A stretch of 64,000 nt of DNA from Hydractinia symbiolongicarpus (GCF_029227915.1 NC_079883.1:12770001-12834000), one strand, 5' to 3'; positions 29,819-43,588 are shown, counted from the first letter of the stretch. Notes: generated from the sequence alone by a model not told the origin. A program made the numbers and translations.

Positions 29819-31794
29819 GATACACACAGATACTATCAATAATAAGATTTTACTTCAGATTTCTTGAATTAATACACATATTTAGTCTGTCACACAGCTT
29901 GACTTCATGTTAAGAATGGACAAAAATAATCGAAAAATCAAATGCAATACATTTATATGATTTTCTAGATTTTAAAGGGCAACAGCAGCTTTTCTAAAAA
30001 TACATTTTATAAGCTATTGAAATATCTAACTATATACAAAACAAGAAATAAAAAGTATTTACACTGAATATTAAACCTAGTACAACCAAGTATACTACAT
30101 GAACTTTCAATGAATAACGACACAAAATAACCTACTTGGTAGATCAGCTGCTTTAAGCTACTTAATAAATACAAAAAAAATATTACACCTTTCAGTAAAC
30201 TCTTTAACAATATAAGAACATGATTTTACATACAGACATTTTAAATTTCTATAAAATAAAAGCTGTGTTTACACAGCATTAAGCATGTTTACTTTGAACC
30301 ATTTTTGAATGAGAATGAACAAAATGTGAATGAAAAGACACTCATTCAACAACATTAACGTAGACAAAACATTTGACAGAGCTTAACAGAGAGATTAACG
30401 ATATTTCTATTCAATATATTATATACAAAAACAGCTGTCCCTACATTGGTTGCAGTTAGAATTAGCTCATATTTATAGGGAGCCCATATTCATGTGAAGA
30501 ATTTTATTTTGTTGTTAACCAGCTAGAAAATATTACTTCAAATTAAAATAAAAATTAATAACAAAACCTCCACAAAAAAGGTCATTAAAAAGTTTGTATA
30601 TATACATTAGTGAAACTATCAAATGCTAACTGTCTACTGGAAGGTACACTCATAAGACAGAAAACACATATCGTTGGGAATTTAACAAAACATTTAAATT
30701 ATTTACCAGTTTTTTATAGGAATAAATTCTATGTATATATAACAAACAGATGAAGGAAAAAAACAAACAAAAAATGATAAAATGTTTTTTCAAAGAGATC
30801 ACATTTTTGAACAAGAAGCCCTACTGATTTCACAATAATACATAAGGTTTAACAGTAATGGTAAAACAAAGCACAATTCTGGAATAATTTTAAGAATTAA
30901 AATCTTTAATCAGCCTGTAGAGTGAGTACATTCATTCTCTACTGCAGCATGATCTTATTTATAAACAGAGTATAATAATGGAGTACTAGAAAATTCTTTT
31001 TCTAGATCTTTATGCATTGTCCTTCTTTGACTTTTGTTTGTTTTTCACCTAATTATGGATGTAATGTTTTTACAATTTTTTAATTACTTCTTTGGATTAT
31101 TACAAAAGACATTGATAAATAAACTGAATAACATGTTTTAAAAACAGGTAATAATATTTAAAATAATGGAAAGTTGCAAATATTTACACACATTGAGATT
31201 CAAACAAAAACAAAAACACAACGCACAAATAAACAATCAACATTTTCTCCAGTAACATATTGCATAAAACTGTGTCCGTGTTTCATAGCTTATTCACTTA
31301 TACTTTCAAAGAAAAGAGACTCCCCCAAAATCTTGAGAAAAGGCTACATGTTTGGCCACAACTCAAAAATATTCTTTTTATTATTTCACTAATATACAAA
31401 TATCAAATTTTGAACACAAATGAAAAACATAATTTAAACTTCTTCTTTAGCTTTTAACTATCCTGATAACTATTAGTCACTAGAAAAAAGAAATTAACTG
31501 AAAACAATAGCATCACTTTAACAAAGTTAAAAGTCATTTATCTTCTCGATTTCTCCTGTATAAACTTTCATTTTTTAGCCTTTCACAGCGTCTAAAAAAT
31601 GCAAAACTTTTTAAAATGCAGTCATGCATAGTTAAAGTAACAAATTCAATTAAAACTACATAAAATGTGGTATTGGGTTTCAAAATTCACACTGTATGAA
31701 TACATACTGTTATTAATTTTGTTATAAAATCTTCAAGGCGTTTTGACATAATCTATACTTATCAAATTTCCTGTTTACTAAAAAAAGAGGAAAA

Positions 31795-31988
31795 CTTCTC
31801 ATTTTAATTAAATATATATATATATATACATATATCAGTTGGCAGAGCAGTGGGGTGCTAACCCAATGGTCGCTGGTTCAAATCCCGCTCGGTTCAAGTT
31901 TTCACTTTCGCCGATAAGAGATCACCTCCACTTTTGAAAATTATATATGTATATATGTATATACATAGGTTTTAATTAAAATAAGAAG
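31795..31988 (+). mobile_element. tRNA-like element inside 18-bp inverted repeats
   Basis: Ends CTTCTCATTTTAATTAAA (31795-31812) and TTTAATTAAAATAAGAAG (31971-31988) are inverted repeats with one mismatch. Inside are TA-rich microsatellites around a tRNA-like stretch: A-box region CAGTTGGCAGAGCAGTGG, anticodon-arm-like TGGG-GTGCTAA-CCCA, and B box GGTTCAAATCC (31875-31885). No acceptor stem forms, so it is a SINE-like relic and not a tRNA gene. Confidence 0.6.
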
Positions 31989-32838
31989 ATAGATGGATAG
32001 ATAGAAAAATGGTAAAACCAACATGTTCCATACCTGGCAACCAGAAACTCATGATCAAAAAATATATGCAAGGCAGTCTTCGAAACTGCGGAAAAAATGT
32101 TTAACACAACATGTCCAGCAGTTCATAAAATTATAGATAACTGCCAGACAAATAATATGCAGCCTACAGGCCTATCATTCTCTAAAATTGCCCATATAGT
32201 CCACCAGTCTTTAAATGCTGGTAACAAATTGTCAGTCTCAATAAAACATCACAAAGATTTTTTATACGAAAACTGGATGTCAGCTTTAACACGCTTTTAG
32301 TAGTTTTAATTCAGTTTTAGATGGGTATTTAAAGACAAGCATTTTCATTAAAAGAATGTCACTAATCAAAACAAGAGTCAGAACAGTAACATTATATTTT
32401 AAATTTCTCAATTTTAGTTAATTTTTTGAATTCTGCGTAATCCAAATGACACCAGCTTGGGCTTATTTTGCATATTACGCAACTGTGTGACTGCTATAAC
32501 AACGCTGTCAAAAATATTTACTTTGCCTATTTTTTTATTTCTTTTTTAAATTGCGGATGTCCACAAAGATAGTTTGAATATTTTGAGACTTTGCAATTCC
32601 AGACAAAAACTTACTAAATCCCCCTTTCCCCTATCCTTCACAAGGGAAAGGAGGAGACAGTCCTGTATCAGCAATCTTGACACAATACTAATATTTTATT
32701 TTATCATAATTAACACTGATTATACCGAAACTTTTTATAAGTTTAGTAAGTATAAGTTTAGTAAGGTTAATTTAGTATGTATAATTTTTTTTAACAAAAA
32801 ACTAGTTTTTCACTCAAGAATGGAATTCTCCATTATGT

Positions 32839-33460
32839 CTACTTTATTTGGAGAAACTTTCGCGATAGAAACTTTAGCGCTTGTTGGCCTTTCTCGCAAA
32901 ACTTTGTCTTGCTAAACTTTCAAAAATGGCCATTTGCGAAAATTTATTCAGTACAAACTTTCTAAATTGTCAATTTTCGAAAGTTTATCCATTTATTTAA
33001 AAACAGATTTGCTGGTTTTAAAAATAATTTCTTGACTCACCTTCACTTGGCTCGCCCTCTCGATAAAAAGAGACAACTGGCGCTGGGAACAAGATTGGAA
33101 TAAACTTAGAAATAATTAAAATGTATGTATGGCTTATAACCAAGTTACTGGCGAAGACAATGACAACGATGTGTGAGAGCCGGAAGAAGACTAGCCTACA
33201 AATGTGTTTTATCTGTTTTGTGATTTTGACAATGAGCCCAATTTGTAAATAGAAGTTTTTAAATACCATTAGAAGGAAAATGACATCGTTAAAAAACGCT
33301 TTTCTATGATAGAAAATATAGGTCATTTTTTTATAAAAACAAAAATCACAAATAGCGAAAGTTTATCTAAAAAAAACTTTTCAATTTTAGATTTTGAGAA
33401 AGTTTATCTTGCGAAAACCTTTAGTTTTGAGACTTGTGAAAGTTTCTCCGAATAAAGTAG
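32839..33460. repeat. Inverted-repeat block, about 620 bp
   Basis: CTACTTTATTTGGAGAAACT and onward (32839-32861) is matched by its reverse complement with one mismatch at 33438-33460. Both arms are followed inward by related AAACTTTCGCRA-type sequence. At about 33067-33099 it contains half of a second family (CTGGCGCTGGGAACAAGATT), suggesting nested insertions. No transposase seen. Confidence 0.55.
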
Positions 33461-35901
33461 CAGTTGTGCCTAATAGTATAAAACTGCTACTTGTCAGACA
33501 TTCTCGTAGACTCATTTCCATGCAATACTGTTCAAGCCAATAGACAATATACATATTTGTTATTACAGTCATCATTATGACCTGGGGTAGGCATGTTTTC
33601 TGTCTTTAAATTTTTAATATTTTACATACTGTTCAATTTTAATGTTTGAACTGAGAAAGGTATAACCATGAAAAGTCTACTTTTACCCCATGGAAATGTG
33701 AGCATGGAACAATATCACATAGCAATGTGTCTGCAAGAATATGGATATTGAGTAATAAAAACTATTATAAAAAAAAGGAGATAGATAGATAGATGTGCAC
33801 ATTTTGCATGGCTTGCCTCACAAATATTGAGGTAAATACCCTGTCTAATATGGGTTTTAACATGGGCCATGCATGGTAAACATTCACTTTACCATATTGA
33901 ATCACCACAAAGTGGGATCAAACCTGCACCAAGTGCAAGAGTTATAACTAGCTAGCTAAACATGTTTTTAATGTATATTTGCATTGCCAGAGAGTCAAGC
34001 TAGCCACACCACACTGTAGTAAAAAAACCATCCACTGTTACAGTTCATGCTTTTTTTGCAAGTTTCCTTTCTGAGATTTTAAAGTAATGCAGCCAGGTAT
34101 ACCCAACTAGATACGTCATATCAAGTTAGGCTAGCTAGCTATAGTAGCAAAAATATGTCAGTGGTAATGACCCAGAGCGAGCTAGTAGGCTTAAGGCTAC
34201 CTTTAGCCAGCCAGTTAGAGCTGAATACAATACTGTAAATGCCTTTTTTCATCAAATACAGAAAAACGCATAAACTCCTTGTATGTGTTACATTAAGTGA
34301 GTGAGACACCAGTTTTACCAAAAATAATTTTGTCTTTACCTTTGCTTTCCCTACAAGCCTTTGATTTGTTTACAATTTAAAGTGCGAGAAATCCCACCTC
34401 CTTGTCGCTCCGCAATTTTCTGTTCTGTAATTTACTTATTTGACCTAGTAGAATTTTTAGCGGTAAAAATTGGCTTTGAGTTTTGGGAGTTCCTGAAAAA
34501 AATTATCAAAAATTTTAAATGGAAAAAAAACACAAGTAACAAAAAGAACAAATTAGGCTAAAATAAGCTGAGAAAATAAGAACAACCCCATTTTACTTAT
34601 TTTCACTGAAAAGAAAAGCGAGCAGTACATTATTTTCATACAAACAACTTGTTTTACTAGAAACTAGGTTGTCAGCAAACTAAACTGATGAATATTTCAT
34701 GAGAGTTTTAACCGCAAATGATATTAATGAGTTTTTAAACTCATTGACCAACTCAAACTTATGTCACAAACGTTTAATTTTTTTATATACAGTGGAACTT
34801 AGAAGCGGATATCCTATTGTCTCGGGAGAATTCTTTTTTAAACTTTTTTTTTAATTAAACTTCTTAGATAAGAAACTTTCAAAGCGCACACTCTATGAAG
34901 CGGACACTTTTTTCAGTTCAAGATGAATATTTCGGCTAAAATTAACATCTAAACGCAGACATTACTATTTTTTATTTTTTTTTTATTAGTTTGTTTGTTT
35001 TTTTTAACATTTTTCAATAGCTGTATAATCATCTCGGGTAGTGGTTATTCTGTTTTTAAATTATAACTAGTAGTTGCGCAATGATTACAAGGAATTCCCA
35101 CTCTGTAGTCCTTTTCTGACTGGAGTTGGGAAAAATTCAGTTCATATATCTTTTTACAGCGGACAAATATGTTTCTTTCGCAAATCTCCGAAGTTTAACT
35201 ATAAAAGGTCGGATAAATTATCCTGCTATTTGTTTCGTCACATGCTTCCGGCAGTTTTAAAATAGCGTGTCAAATGTGATTCTGAGAAGCTCATATAATG
35301 CGTAGTTAGTCCATTGCACAAATAAACACAAAAAGGCCGAAGAAAAAGAAACAACATTATGGTTTGAAACAAAGTAGAGCTATTAATAAAATGGAAGCAG
35401 CTTTCGCGGTTGGCCGACCATGACTTAGGACAATACCTGGCCCCAACCTGAGCAAGTTTGTAGAAGCTGAGCGAAAAAGTATCGAGATTCCGCATGGTAA
35501 TTAATGTCAATTTTTTTCTAGGTCACGCTACGAGGTTGAGATACAATATAATGTAAATGCGCTTCTGGGATTAGCCAAGTATACTTACGCCCTCTTAAAA
35601 TAAGCGAAAGTTTAGCTGGGTATCCAGACCATCCTGGGGTGGGTTACGTAATTTCAACTGACAATTTCTATATACAAAATAAATGCCGGCAAATACTACA
35701 AAAGGAGAAGGGACCTTTGACCTTATATTTTCCCCAAAAAGTAGCGCTGATTATCAGATTATTAGTTCCTTTGCATGCAAGACAAAACTAATGATGCAAT
35801 TAATTCAACTTCCTTGAATGATTAAAAGTATTGTCAGCAAAGAAACATACATACGGAGTCCCGCTGTAATTAGACCCCCCCTCTCACTCCTAGTCCACCC
35901 A

Positions 35902-35919
35902 CCCCCCCCCCCCCCCCCC
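35902..35919. repeat. Run of 18 C
   Basis: Uninterrupted C18 on the + strand (G18 on the strand from which MNS1 is transcribed), embedded in a pyrimidine/C-rich stretch 35880-35926, just past the likely MNS1 polyadenylation signal. Confidence 0.95.
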
Positions 35920-35927
35920 ATTCCCCG

Positions 35928-35933
35928 TTTATT
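35928..35933 (-). promoter_or_regulatory. Probable polyadenylation signal of MNS1
   Basis: AATAAA on the - strand about 96 bases after the MNS1 stop codon. The hexamer is seen; use is inferred. Confidence 0.55.
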
Positions 35934-36028
35934 ATATTTTACAAAAATTTTGGAGCTCCACAATCCACATTTTACATACACATATATTAGCAAGAAGTAT
36001 AATACAGATATTAAAAGTACATTTATAT

Positions 36029-39000
36029 TTATGTCGAGTCATCTTCATCCTCAAAATAATCTATTTTCCTTGGCGCGTAGGCTTCCTTGAATTTGTTATC
36101 GAACATTTCTAAATCGGTACGATCTCGTAGTACTCCCTATGAATAAAAATATATGCAGTCACCCAACACAAAATATATAGAGACAAATTAATTCAATATT
36201 TACTTCAATATTTAAGATTTCAGTTTAAGGAGTTCAGTCTCCAGGAAGGATTGCAAGGATAGGATTGACTATGTATTTTGCCGTAGTTTCACTTTTAGTA
36301 ACACCATAAAGATCTTTAGTCTCTTGTATACATTTTATCGTATGCAGTATACGAAAGATTAAAGAACGGCAAATGCGTAGCGTTACCTTCTTGTCTTTTA
36401 TAAACGCAACGGGTTTGACACGCTTAATAAAGGCAAGAGACCGTTTATACTTCATTCTACATACACTTCATTCTACGATAATTAAAAAAAATATTTTGAA
36501 AGAAGAAAATAGCCTTAAGTAACGCCATTATTATGTTGATTGTCCGAAAACTTTTTTAAAAAAATTAGCTAAATTTTTAAATGCGTACCTTGGGTAAGTA
36601 ACCCAAAAGTTTCGCAGCATGCTCTTTGAGTAAACGCTGTCTTTCTTCTTCGACAATTTGTTTGCGGTAGGCTGCCATTCTTTCTATTTCTCGCTGCTCT
36701 TCCAGCGCTTTCTCCTAAAAATAAAAAACAAAATCACGGTAGCTACTGATGTGAATATAGTTTGACTGCAACAATGGGAAAAAAACTCATTGCAGTTATA
36801 TTAAACTAAAATCACCAAAAACCCACGAACAGAAACATAATCTTCAAATGGATATTTTTAATTATCATTTCACTCCAAAATAAAATAACTAGGGGCTGAA
36901 CACCACTTGTTTAAATATTTCACAGATAAGAAAACTTTCTTAAGATATTATAAGGCTGATCTTCACTTGTTGAAATAGTTCCCGAACAAGAAAATTTTTC
37001 TGGGCGAAATCTTTTAATTCATATCAGCCGCCACCTTAAATGCAATCCTTTTTTACAATTTCCTCCAATGTTTATACACGTGATGTATTTCTAGCATTTT
37101 TATTGGCTGGAAAAATTAATTTTCGGGAAAATTCTGAAAAAGTTGATTTTTTTTTTAATCTTCGGAATTCTGTCTAATCCATGACAAAATTTCGGATAAA
37201 TCTGTATACTTGTTGGAAGATTTTCTTGTCAGGGAACTTTTTTTAACAAGCAGAGATCAGCCTTAGGTTATCTCATAGACGTTTGTTCAAAACATGCTCA
37301 TATTTAAAGCAAAAATAACACACATGGCTCTGAAAAAAAAATTCTTAGACTTTTCTAATCAATCAAAATTTTTCGAAAAGGATATTTTTAACCATTACCT
37401 TATCCGTTTGCAGCTGTATTCTCCTTTCATCAATCAATCTTTCCACAGCTCTCTTGTGTTCCAGCTGTCTCATTCTTCTTTTCTGCGCATTCATTTGCTC
37501 AATACGATCATCTTCAGCAAACTTAGCTAACATCTAAAAATATTCAAAAGGTAAAAAAATATCATATAAAACAGATCCAGCTACATATTTTAATTTTGTC
37601 AGGGTGCTATACTTGAAGGGAATTTTAATGTGACATTTCGAAAAAATGTGAAAACATTTAGATTTAAAAAGTGTGCGCAATCAAGCCTACGTACTTGTTG
37701 TCTGAATTCTTCTTCTTCTTGTTTTTCCGCATTCTTCTTGTCTTCTTTCCATTGCAGTTGCTCCTTCATTGTCCTTTGCAGGTCCAAACGTTCGCGTATA
37801 CGATTTTCCATGTTCATCTGAAAATAAAAATAAATTTGCAGTCCGATTCATGTGGTGACCTGAATAACTAAAAAGTTGACTAAATATCCAGCTAGCTTCT
37901 ATTCAAGGCTTACAATTTCTCTTTGCCTGCTCGTTTCTTCTTGCTCCTCCTGATACAACTCCATACGAACTCTAAAACATAACACCACGACACGTCAATT
38001 CGCTTTTGAACGCACAAAACAAACTTTCACTCTTGCCCAATAACAAGAATTAATACAATGATTACAGGAGTGGCCACACACAACTACGCAGATGGAAGAA
38101 GAATATTATAAAACGACTCCCTGTTTAGACACACAAAATGATGTTTTAAAAAAAAATGTTCATCACATTGTGGTGTCCCGAAAGAAAGGTAATTCCATAT
38201 ACGCTTCTTCTCATAAGAATTTCAAAAATCTAAGCAAACCGGTTATTATTGTTATTTCTCTATTGTTCTAAGCAAGAGACCTATTGTTTGTCACCTGAAA
38301 TCCTATCCTGATATTCTTATAAAGCATGTTCTTATGAAAAGGGTGTAACGCAAGAATTTAACACGCAACGGAACAATTTTTTTTAAAACAAGCTAGCTAA
38401 CCTTTCCATTTCGTCTTTTTCGTATTGTTCTTGAGCAATTCTTTGGGCAAGCTAAAACAGAAAAAAAACCGAGGAAATCGTGATGAAAATTAGCAAGTAA
38501 AACAAATTAACAAGGCCATGCAACGATGGACACCAAACCAACATTTACTGTGGGATATAATATCATGCACAAACAAGCAAAAGTAAAAACTGCTTGAAAC
38601 AGTCTTTCCCGTCAATTTCGTAAATTTTTAACAGCCGTTCCAAATTTGAAGAACAATAGGTAGCGTATGGTTATTTTAAAATGAAAAAAAAAATATCAAG
38701 AAAAAACATTTAGGGGATTAAAATGATCAAAAACTAAAAAAAAATGTTAAATTTGGATTTTTATTATAAATACAAAAACAAAAAGATAAAAAAATTTTTA
38801 GGCCAATGCCGCATATTCATTATAAATCTTTCTATGGCAGTACATGATCAGTCAGTAAACAGAAGCGGTCAGGAAATAAAAATATGTGTGAGGTAAATTT
38901 TAACAGACATAGCTACCTATGTTGTGTTCACGTCACTCCACATGTTACTTAAGTCAATATATATTAAATTACCCGTATACGTCTGTCCATCTGTCACGCC

Positions 39001-42000
39001 AAATGGTACCGCAAGTAGCAAGACGCACGTAATGCGGTATAAAAAGAACAGGCGAACCCGTGAATTTTTTCACGGGCTACCGACTAGTTTAATGAAATTA
39101 GCTGGGCTTGTGTCGTTTGTGTGTACTTATTGCATCTTCCTTGCCCAAGAAAACAAAGCTTACACAATTTAAGGCAATTATTATCAAATTCCTTATTGTA
39201 CCTCGTTCTGTACTGCAGACATTTTCTCTTCCTTCTTCAGTTTCTCAACCATTCTCTCTTCTTCGCGTGCTCTCTGTTCCAAAGCGAATTGAAGTATGCG
39301 CTCGTTCTCTTCTTCCATGATTTTCTGCTCGTTTATTTTCCACTACAAGGGAGAAATACAAGATTTCCTTCAAGTCCACTATATGTCTGAATTCTTTGTA
39401 GAGATAATTTTCTACTAATCGTAAACTACTATTGGTACACCCCGTGAAAAAAATCTATTTAAGCGGATGAATGATAAAAAAGATAATTGTCCACACACAC
39501 ACAAAAATAACTTAACGAAAAGCCTAATTCCTTAAAAGCAAATATCAATGTTATTTTCAGGATTTTGACAATGCCCACATAAAGACACGTATATAAAACT
39601 CAGTCTGATTGTTTCAAAACAAGTTTACAAATTACCTCTTCCCTTTTCTTCATGAATTCTTCAACATACTCACGAGTAGCTTTCTGCTTTTTAAGTCTCT
39701 CTGCAATCTCCCTGTCAAAAAACAAAACAAAATGAAAAGTGTCTGATAATGTGCCCTCATAGAAAAATAATAAATAGCTGAGAATTGAATTTAGGTATTT
39801 AGATCACATAAATAGGAGGCAATATTAATTGTAAGATATAGTTGGCAACATATGGCAGCTAAGTGTGTTACTGACAAAAAGGCATCACTTCAATGTTTTT
39901 AACAACATAAATAACGATAAGAAATATAAGCTTATGAGCTTTAGTTATTTGGAATTGCCTTTAAATTTTTTACGCAAACTTTTTATTTTCGTGAACCACC
40001 ACCAGGCGTAAATGCCTAGCTCTCTAAATAAATATGAACACTTATTTTGCAAAAGAGTATATTAGACCAAAAAAAGACAGTTCTAATTCAACTTCTCACA
40101 GAACCAGCTATTTACTTAAATGTTTGAAATTCTTTGCAAAGTATATCAGGCATCCTAAATAACAAAACTGCAATAAAAACACACAATTTCTACTAGCTCG
40201 TTATTAGAAACTAACCGTTGATCTTCTTCATAAATCCTCTTGACAATTTCATCAATCATTAACTTTTCTTTCAAGAATTCTTCATACTGCTCACGTTTTC
40301 TTCGCTCTTGTTCAAGGAGCTGTTTTTCTAGCTGTTCTTGATATTGTACACTCTCCTCCCAGCGTTTACGCTCACGTTCAGTTTCCATCTGTTTTGCGCG
40401 TTCGTGTTCTAACTGCATTCTCTCGGTCAATTCAGCTTCCTTTCTCTAAAAGTTTATTTAACGGTTCATTGCTTAGTCAACAATTAAATATCTTCCGTGA
40501 AAAATTTCTTCGCTTAAGGTTTATCTTAATAGAGAAGTTATAGAAAACAGCGAAAAAATTCAATTGAGTGTACCAATCCTCACATTTTGTAAAATATTTA
40601 TTAAGCCCGAATGTAGCAAAATTCCGAAAATAAGTACATGGGCTAATATTTCTCTCATGGATTCTTTGGCAGGCTAGAAAATAGGTAGAAATAGGCTTAT
40701 ATTTGGGGAAATTAGAAAACTTAAAGAACCTAGTATTAATTTATTGTATATTCTGCATGCCGGTTTCCATGACAAAATGACCATGGCAGTGAAAATTACA
40801 AAATTATATTTATTTGATTGTCAATTCAGTAAAATAAGAATAATTATATACCTATTTTGAGAACGAAAAATTGCGTTGATCTATCCAGGCTTTAACCTAA
40901 CCTTAACCTATTCATAACTACATGTTAAAAGGTTTAACCTTGTCTTCAAGAGTAGACAGAAAACTATTCCAGCAATTCTGGGATGATTTAATGCAAAAGA
41001 ATTGCACATTTCAACAAATAATTACTTTAAATACAAAACAATATATTTAACACCAGTAATTACATTTTTAAATATAAGAGGCAAAGACATTAAAAAGATT
41101 GAAAAAGTCCTAGAAACCAAGAGGTTACATTCAGCACTATGGGTGTTATTGGTAAGGACTGATACAATAATAGTACTAATACTACTGAAATGAATAAGCG
41201 TACTTTTAATTGAATTTCTTTTGCAGCTTTCTCAGCCAATTGAGCGTGTCTTTCCTTGTTCATATGTCCAGCTCTAAGTTTTCCTTCTAATTCGCGTATT
41301 TCCCAACTAAAATATAATTCTGTAAAATTACTAAAAATTCTGTGGTAATTAAACAGCGAAATAGTTAAGTTTGTAGTCTTAAGAGCCATTTTCTGTAACA
41401 GTCACTCAAAGGAAAGGAGGTTTCCAGAATTACTAGATATTTGCTAGGTTAAAGATACTACAGTTTTAGAAATTTTAAAAACCTTGTTTAATTTAATTTA
41501 ACGTTGAAGAATTTATGGCTGTTAAATATAATCTATTTTAAAGCCATTATAGCTTGGATAGGTTGATGACAGTAAAAAAGTTAGTAATCTTAAGTCGTGA
41601 ATTCATAATGGTGTCGATTGTAGCGTGACCTGAACTGTTAGCTTAATGGCAGTGAAAAATGTGAAAAAAGGAAAAAAAGGACAAAAATATAATCTCTTAT
41701 TTTGTGAACCTGTTTTCACGAATATGTTGCCTCAGTTTTTCTTCTCTTGTTTCTTCTAATTTCATTTGTTGCAGTTCCTACGAGAGAAATAGCATGCAAT
41801 TTTTGAGCAATTTTCTGAACAATGTACATCTGTGTTCAGGTACACAGAGTTCAGGAACTCCAAAGGACACACCACCCCTACATTTTAGGCAGTATTCAGG
41901 CAGCCAGCCCTTGCAAATGCCAAGTAAATGCTGTTCGCAAATTTCTTGCTGATAAGCATTCTTTTAAATTGGGAGAACTGGTGGCAATAATAAACCATCA

Positions 42001-43588
42001 CACTATGCTGAACAAAATCCGCAATGAAAATCAAGTATTGTAAGGAAAACATTAAAATAACCAGTGTATACAAAGATAGTCTTAAAAAGTATAAATGGAT
42101 TTTTGCAATTCATCAGAATTGAAAGTATAACAGTATTACAAATCACCTGTGCTAATCTTTCTTCTTGTTCTCTCTGCTGTTCACGCATCGCTTTCATCAT
42201 TTTAGACTACAAAAAAAAGCAAAAGACAAAGTATAAATTTGACTTCAAAATGAAAGACACATGGTTGCTCAATTGAACAACCCTTTACCTTTGTGATAGC
42301 CTCCTGAGTTTCTCTTTCATTCTTCTCACGCTGTAGTGTCTTTAAAAAGCGCCGTTCTTCCACTCTGTCTTCACTCGCCATATTTGCTTGCAATATTTTT
42401 TCCTAGGTATTATATTGACATAGATTATACATACAGTTCCACTTAAATGTAGCTTCACATGAGCATGATTATTGTCAGAATCTTACGCTGGATTTACCTG
42501 ATTTATACATGATCATTTGAGTAAGACTTGAATACTTCAGACATTATATAAAGAGTGGGTAGGTGGTTTTTTTAAGTCTCAATATGGATACGATTCTGTT
42601 TTCGGCTCCTTATATTAGCCTTGTGTATTTTACATACCAGTATATATAAATAAAACTCAATAAGAAGGTGAAAAATGCTTGTTACATGAAATTTACTTGT
42701 TGCATTGCAGAGTTATCTTCATTTTTTATTCCCAAAAACTCAATTTTTTTTATGCTAGTGTGCTGAATTCTATGAAAAATAAATAGTCATTCAAAACAGG
42801 AAAAAACTTTGTTTTAAAAAATGTTATGGTATTTTCTAATCCATAAAAATTTTTGATAAGCAGAAGAGAAGGTCTGTTCATAAGGGATATATTTTCTGGT
42901 GAACGGGAATAATTTTTAACCATGATAGTAAACTAAAATCTTTGAGAAAGTACTTTGTACTAACTGTGTTCACATAACATATAATACTTACTCACCTACT
43001 AAGATCTGGGGTGTTAAAGAGAACCCGAGGTATAAAACGGGTATAAACTTTTGGGTAAGCTTGATTATGCCCTATATGTTTACTTACAAGCTTTATCAAT
43101 GCATAGATATTATAAAGGTGAATTAATTAACATCAATTTTTTTACTAAAACCACACTTGTATGCTCGCCCAAGGCCTCTTAAATTTATTTCATAACTTGG
43201 GATCTGCAGCTTGGTTTGCAATAAAAAATTTTGGGTAAGCTTGTATATGCCCTATATGTTTACTTACAAAATTTAACTTCAACCTGACATGCAGATATCA
43301 AGTTATGGGGTTGTCAGCATTTATGAAGGTATACTACAAAAAATTTTTTAGTACAGAATAGCATAGAACAAGGTATACTGCAATTAAAGTGTTCTAAAAT
43401 GCGTAAAGCAATTTTAACTTACATTACTTTCAATGTACAAAGTTGTTAACAAAAACATGTACCCTAACCTGTTGTAAGCGCCTGCCAGAATCTTCTCTAT
43501 CCATATCTCGTCTTCTGTTTTTTTCTGCAATTTTTTGTTGTTTTGCATGGCTAAGCGTAACAGGACGAGCTGATCTACCAATGATTTC
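36029..43588 (-). CDS. MNS1: Meiosis-specific nuclear structural protein 1 (axonemal coiled-coil protein)
   Basis: In animals MNS1 is a filamentous coiled-coil protein inside axonemal microtubules, needed for motile cilia and sperm flagella. Exons (5' to 3'): 43469-43588, 42289-42402, 42147-42206, 41710-41777, 41204-41306, 40216-40445, 39636-39711, 39202-39342, 38402-38451, 37914-37971, 37695-37817, 37399-37533, 36589-36714, 36029-36136. They sum to 1512 bases: 503 residues plus stop (human about 495), with all phases consistent. Almost all is Glu/Arg/Lys-rich helix. Diagnostic collinear motifs are GHMNKERHAQLAEK, LKEKLMIDEIVKRIYEEDQ, MLAKFAEDDRIEQMNAQK and the tail HAAKLLGYLPKGVLRDRTD. The tail after it ends DEDDST. 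Exon 43469-43588 has an in-frame stop just upstream of its acceptor, so the start codon lies in an earlier exon, perhaps 48756-48758. Confidence 0.95.
38961..39083 (-). mobile_element. Helitron-like repeat copy in MNS1 intron
   Basis: On the - strand it begins TCGGTAGCCCGTGAAAAAAT with the CCCGTGAA/TTCACGGG foldback, continues with the shared ttttataccgcatta segment, gacaga motifs and a gtatacgggta end. It is the same family as the array at 51284-53728, preceded by CTAG. Confidence 0.7.
43049..43269. repeat. Two direct repeats 180 bp apart
   Basis: A 41-base segment starting TTTTGGGTAAGCTTG and ending GTTTACTTACAA occurs at 43049-43089 and 43229-43269 with few changes, in MNS1 intronic sequence. 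The spacing is exactly 180 bases; the DNA between is poorly conserved. Confidence 0.8.

Larger units (their letters stand above)
29819..36028. other. 6.2-kb intergenic region with repeats
   Basis: Holds the promoter and 5' UTR of the transporter at its left end and the 3' UTR of MNS1 at its right end. In between I see only repeats: a tRNA-like insert (31795-31988), an inverted-repeat block (32839-33460) and a C run (35902-35919). Open frames here are short, AT-biased and cross repeats; none has splice or motif support. Confidence 0.6.

Noticed and set aside
31836-31898. tRNA gene with anticodon GCT
   Set aside because: A-box and B-box sequences are present but no acceptor stem can form, and a serine tRNA would need a long variable arm.
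33018-33326. 102-residue hydrophobic open frame on the - strand
   Set aside because: Crosses a palindromic repeat and an inverted-repeat block; composition is explained by AT bias; no splice or start support.
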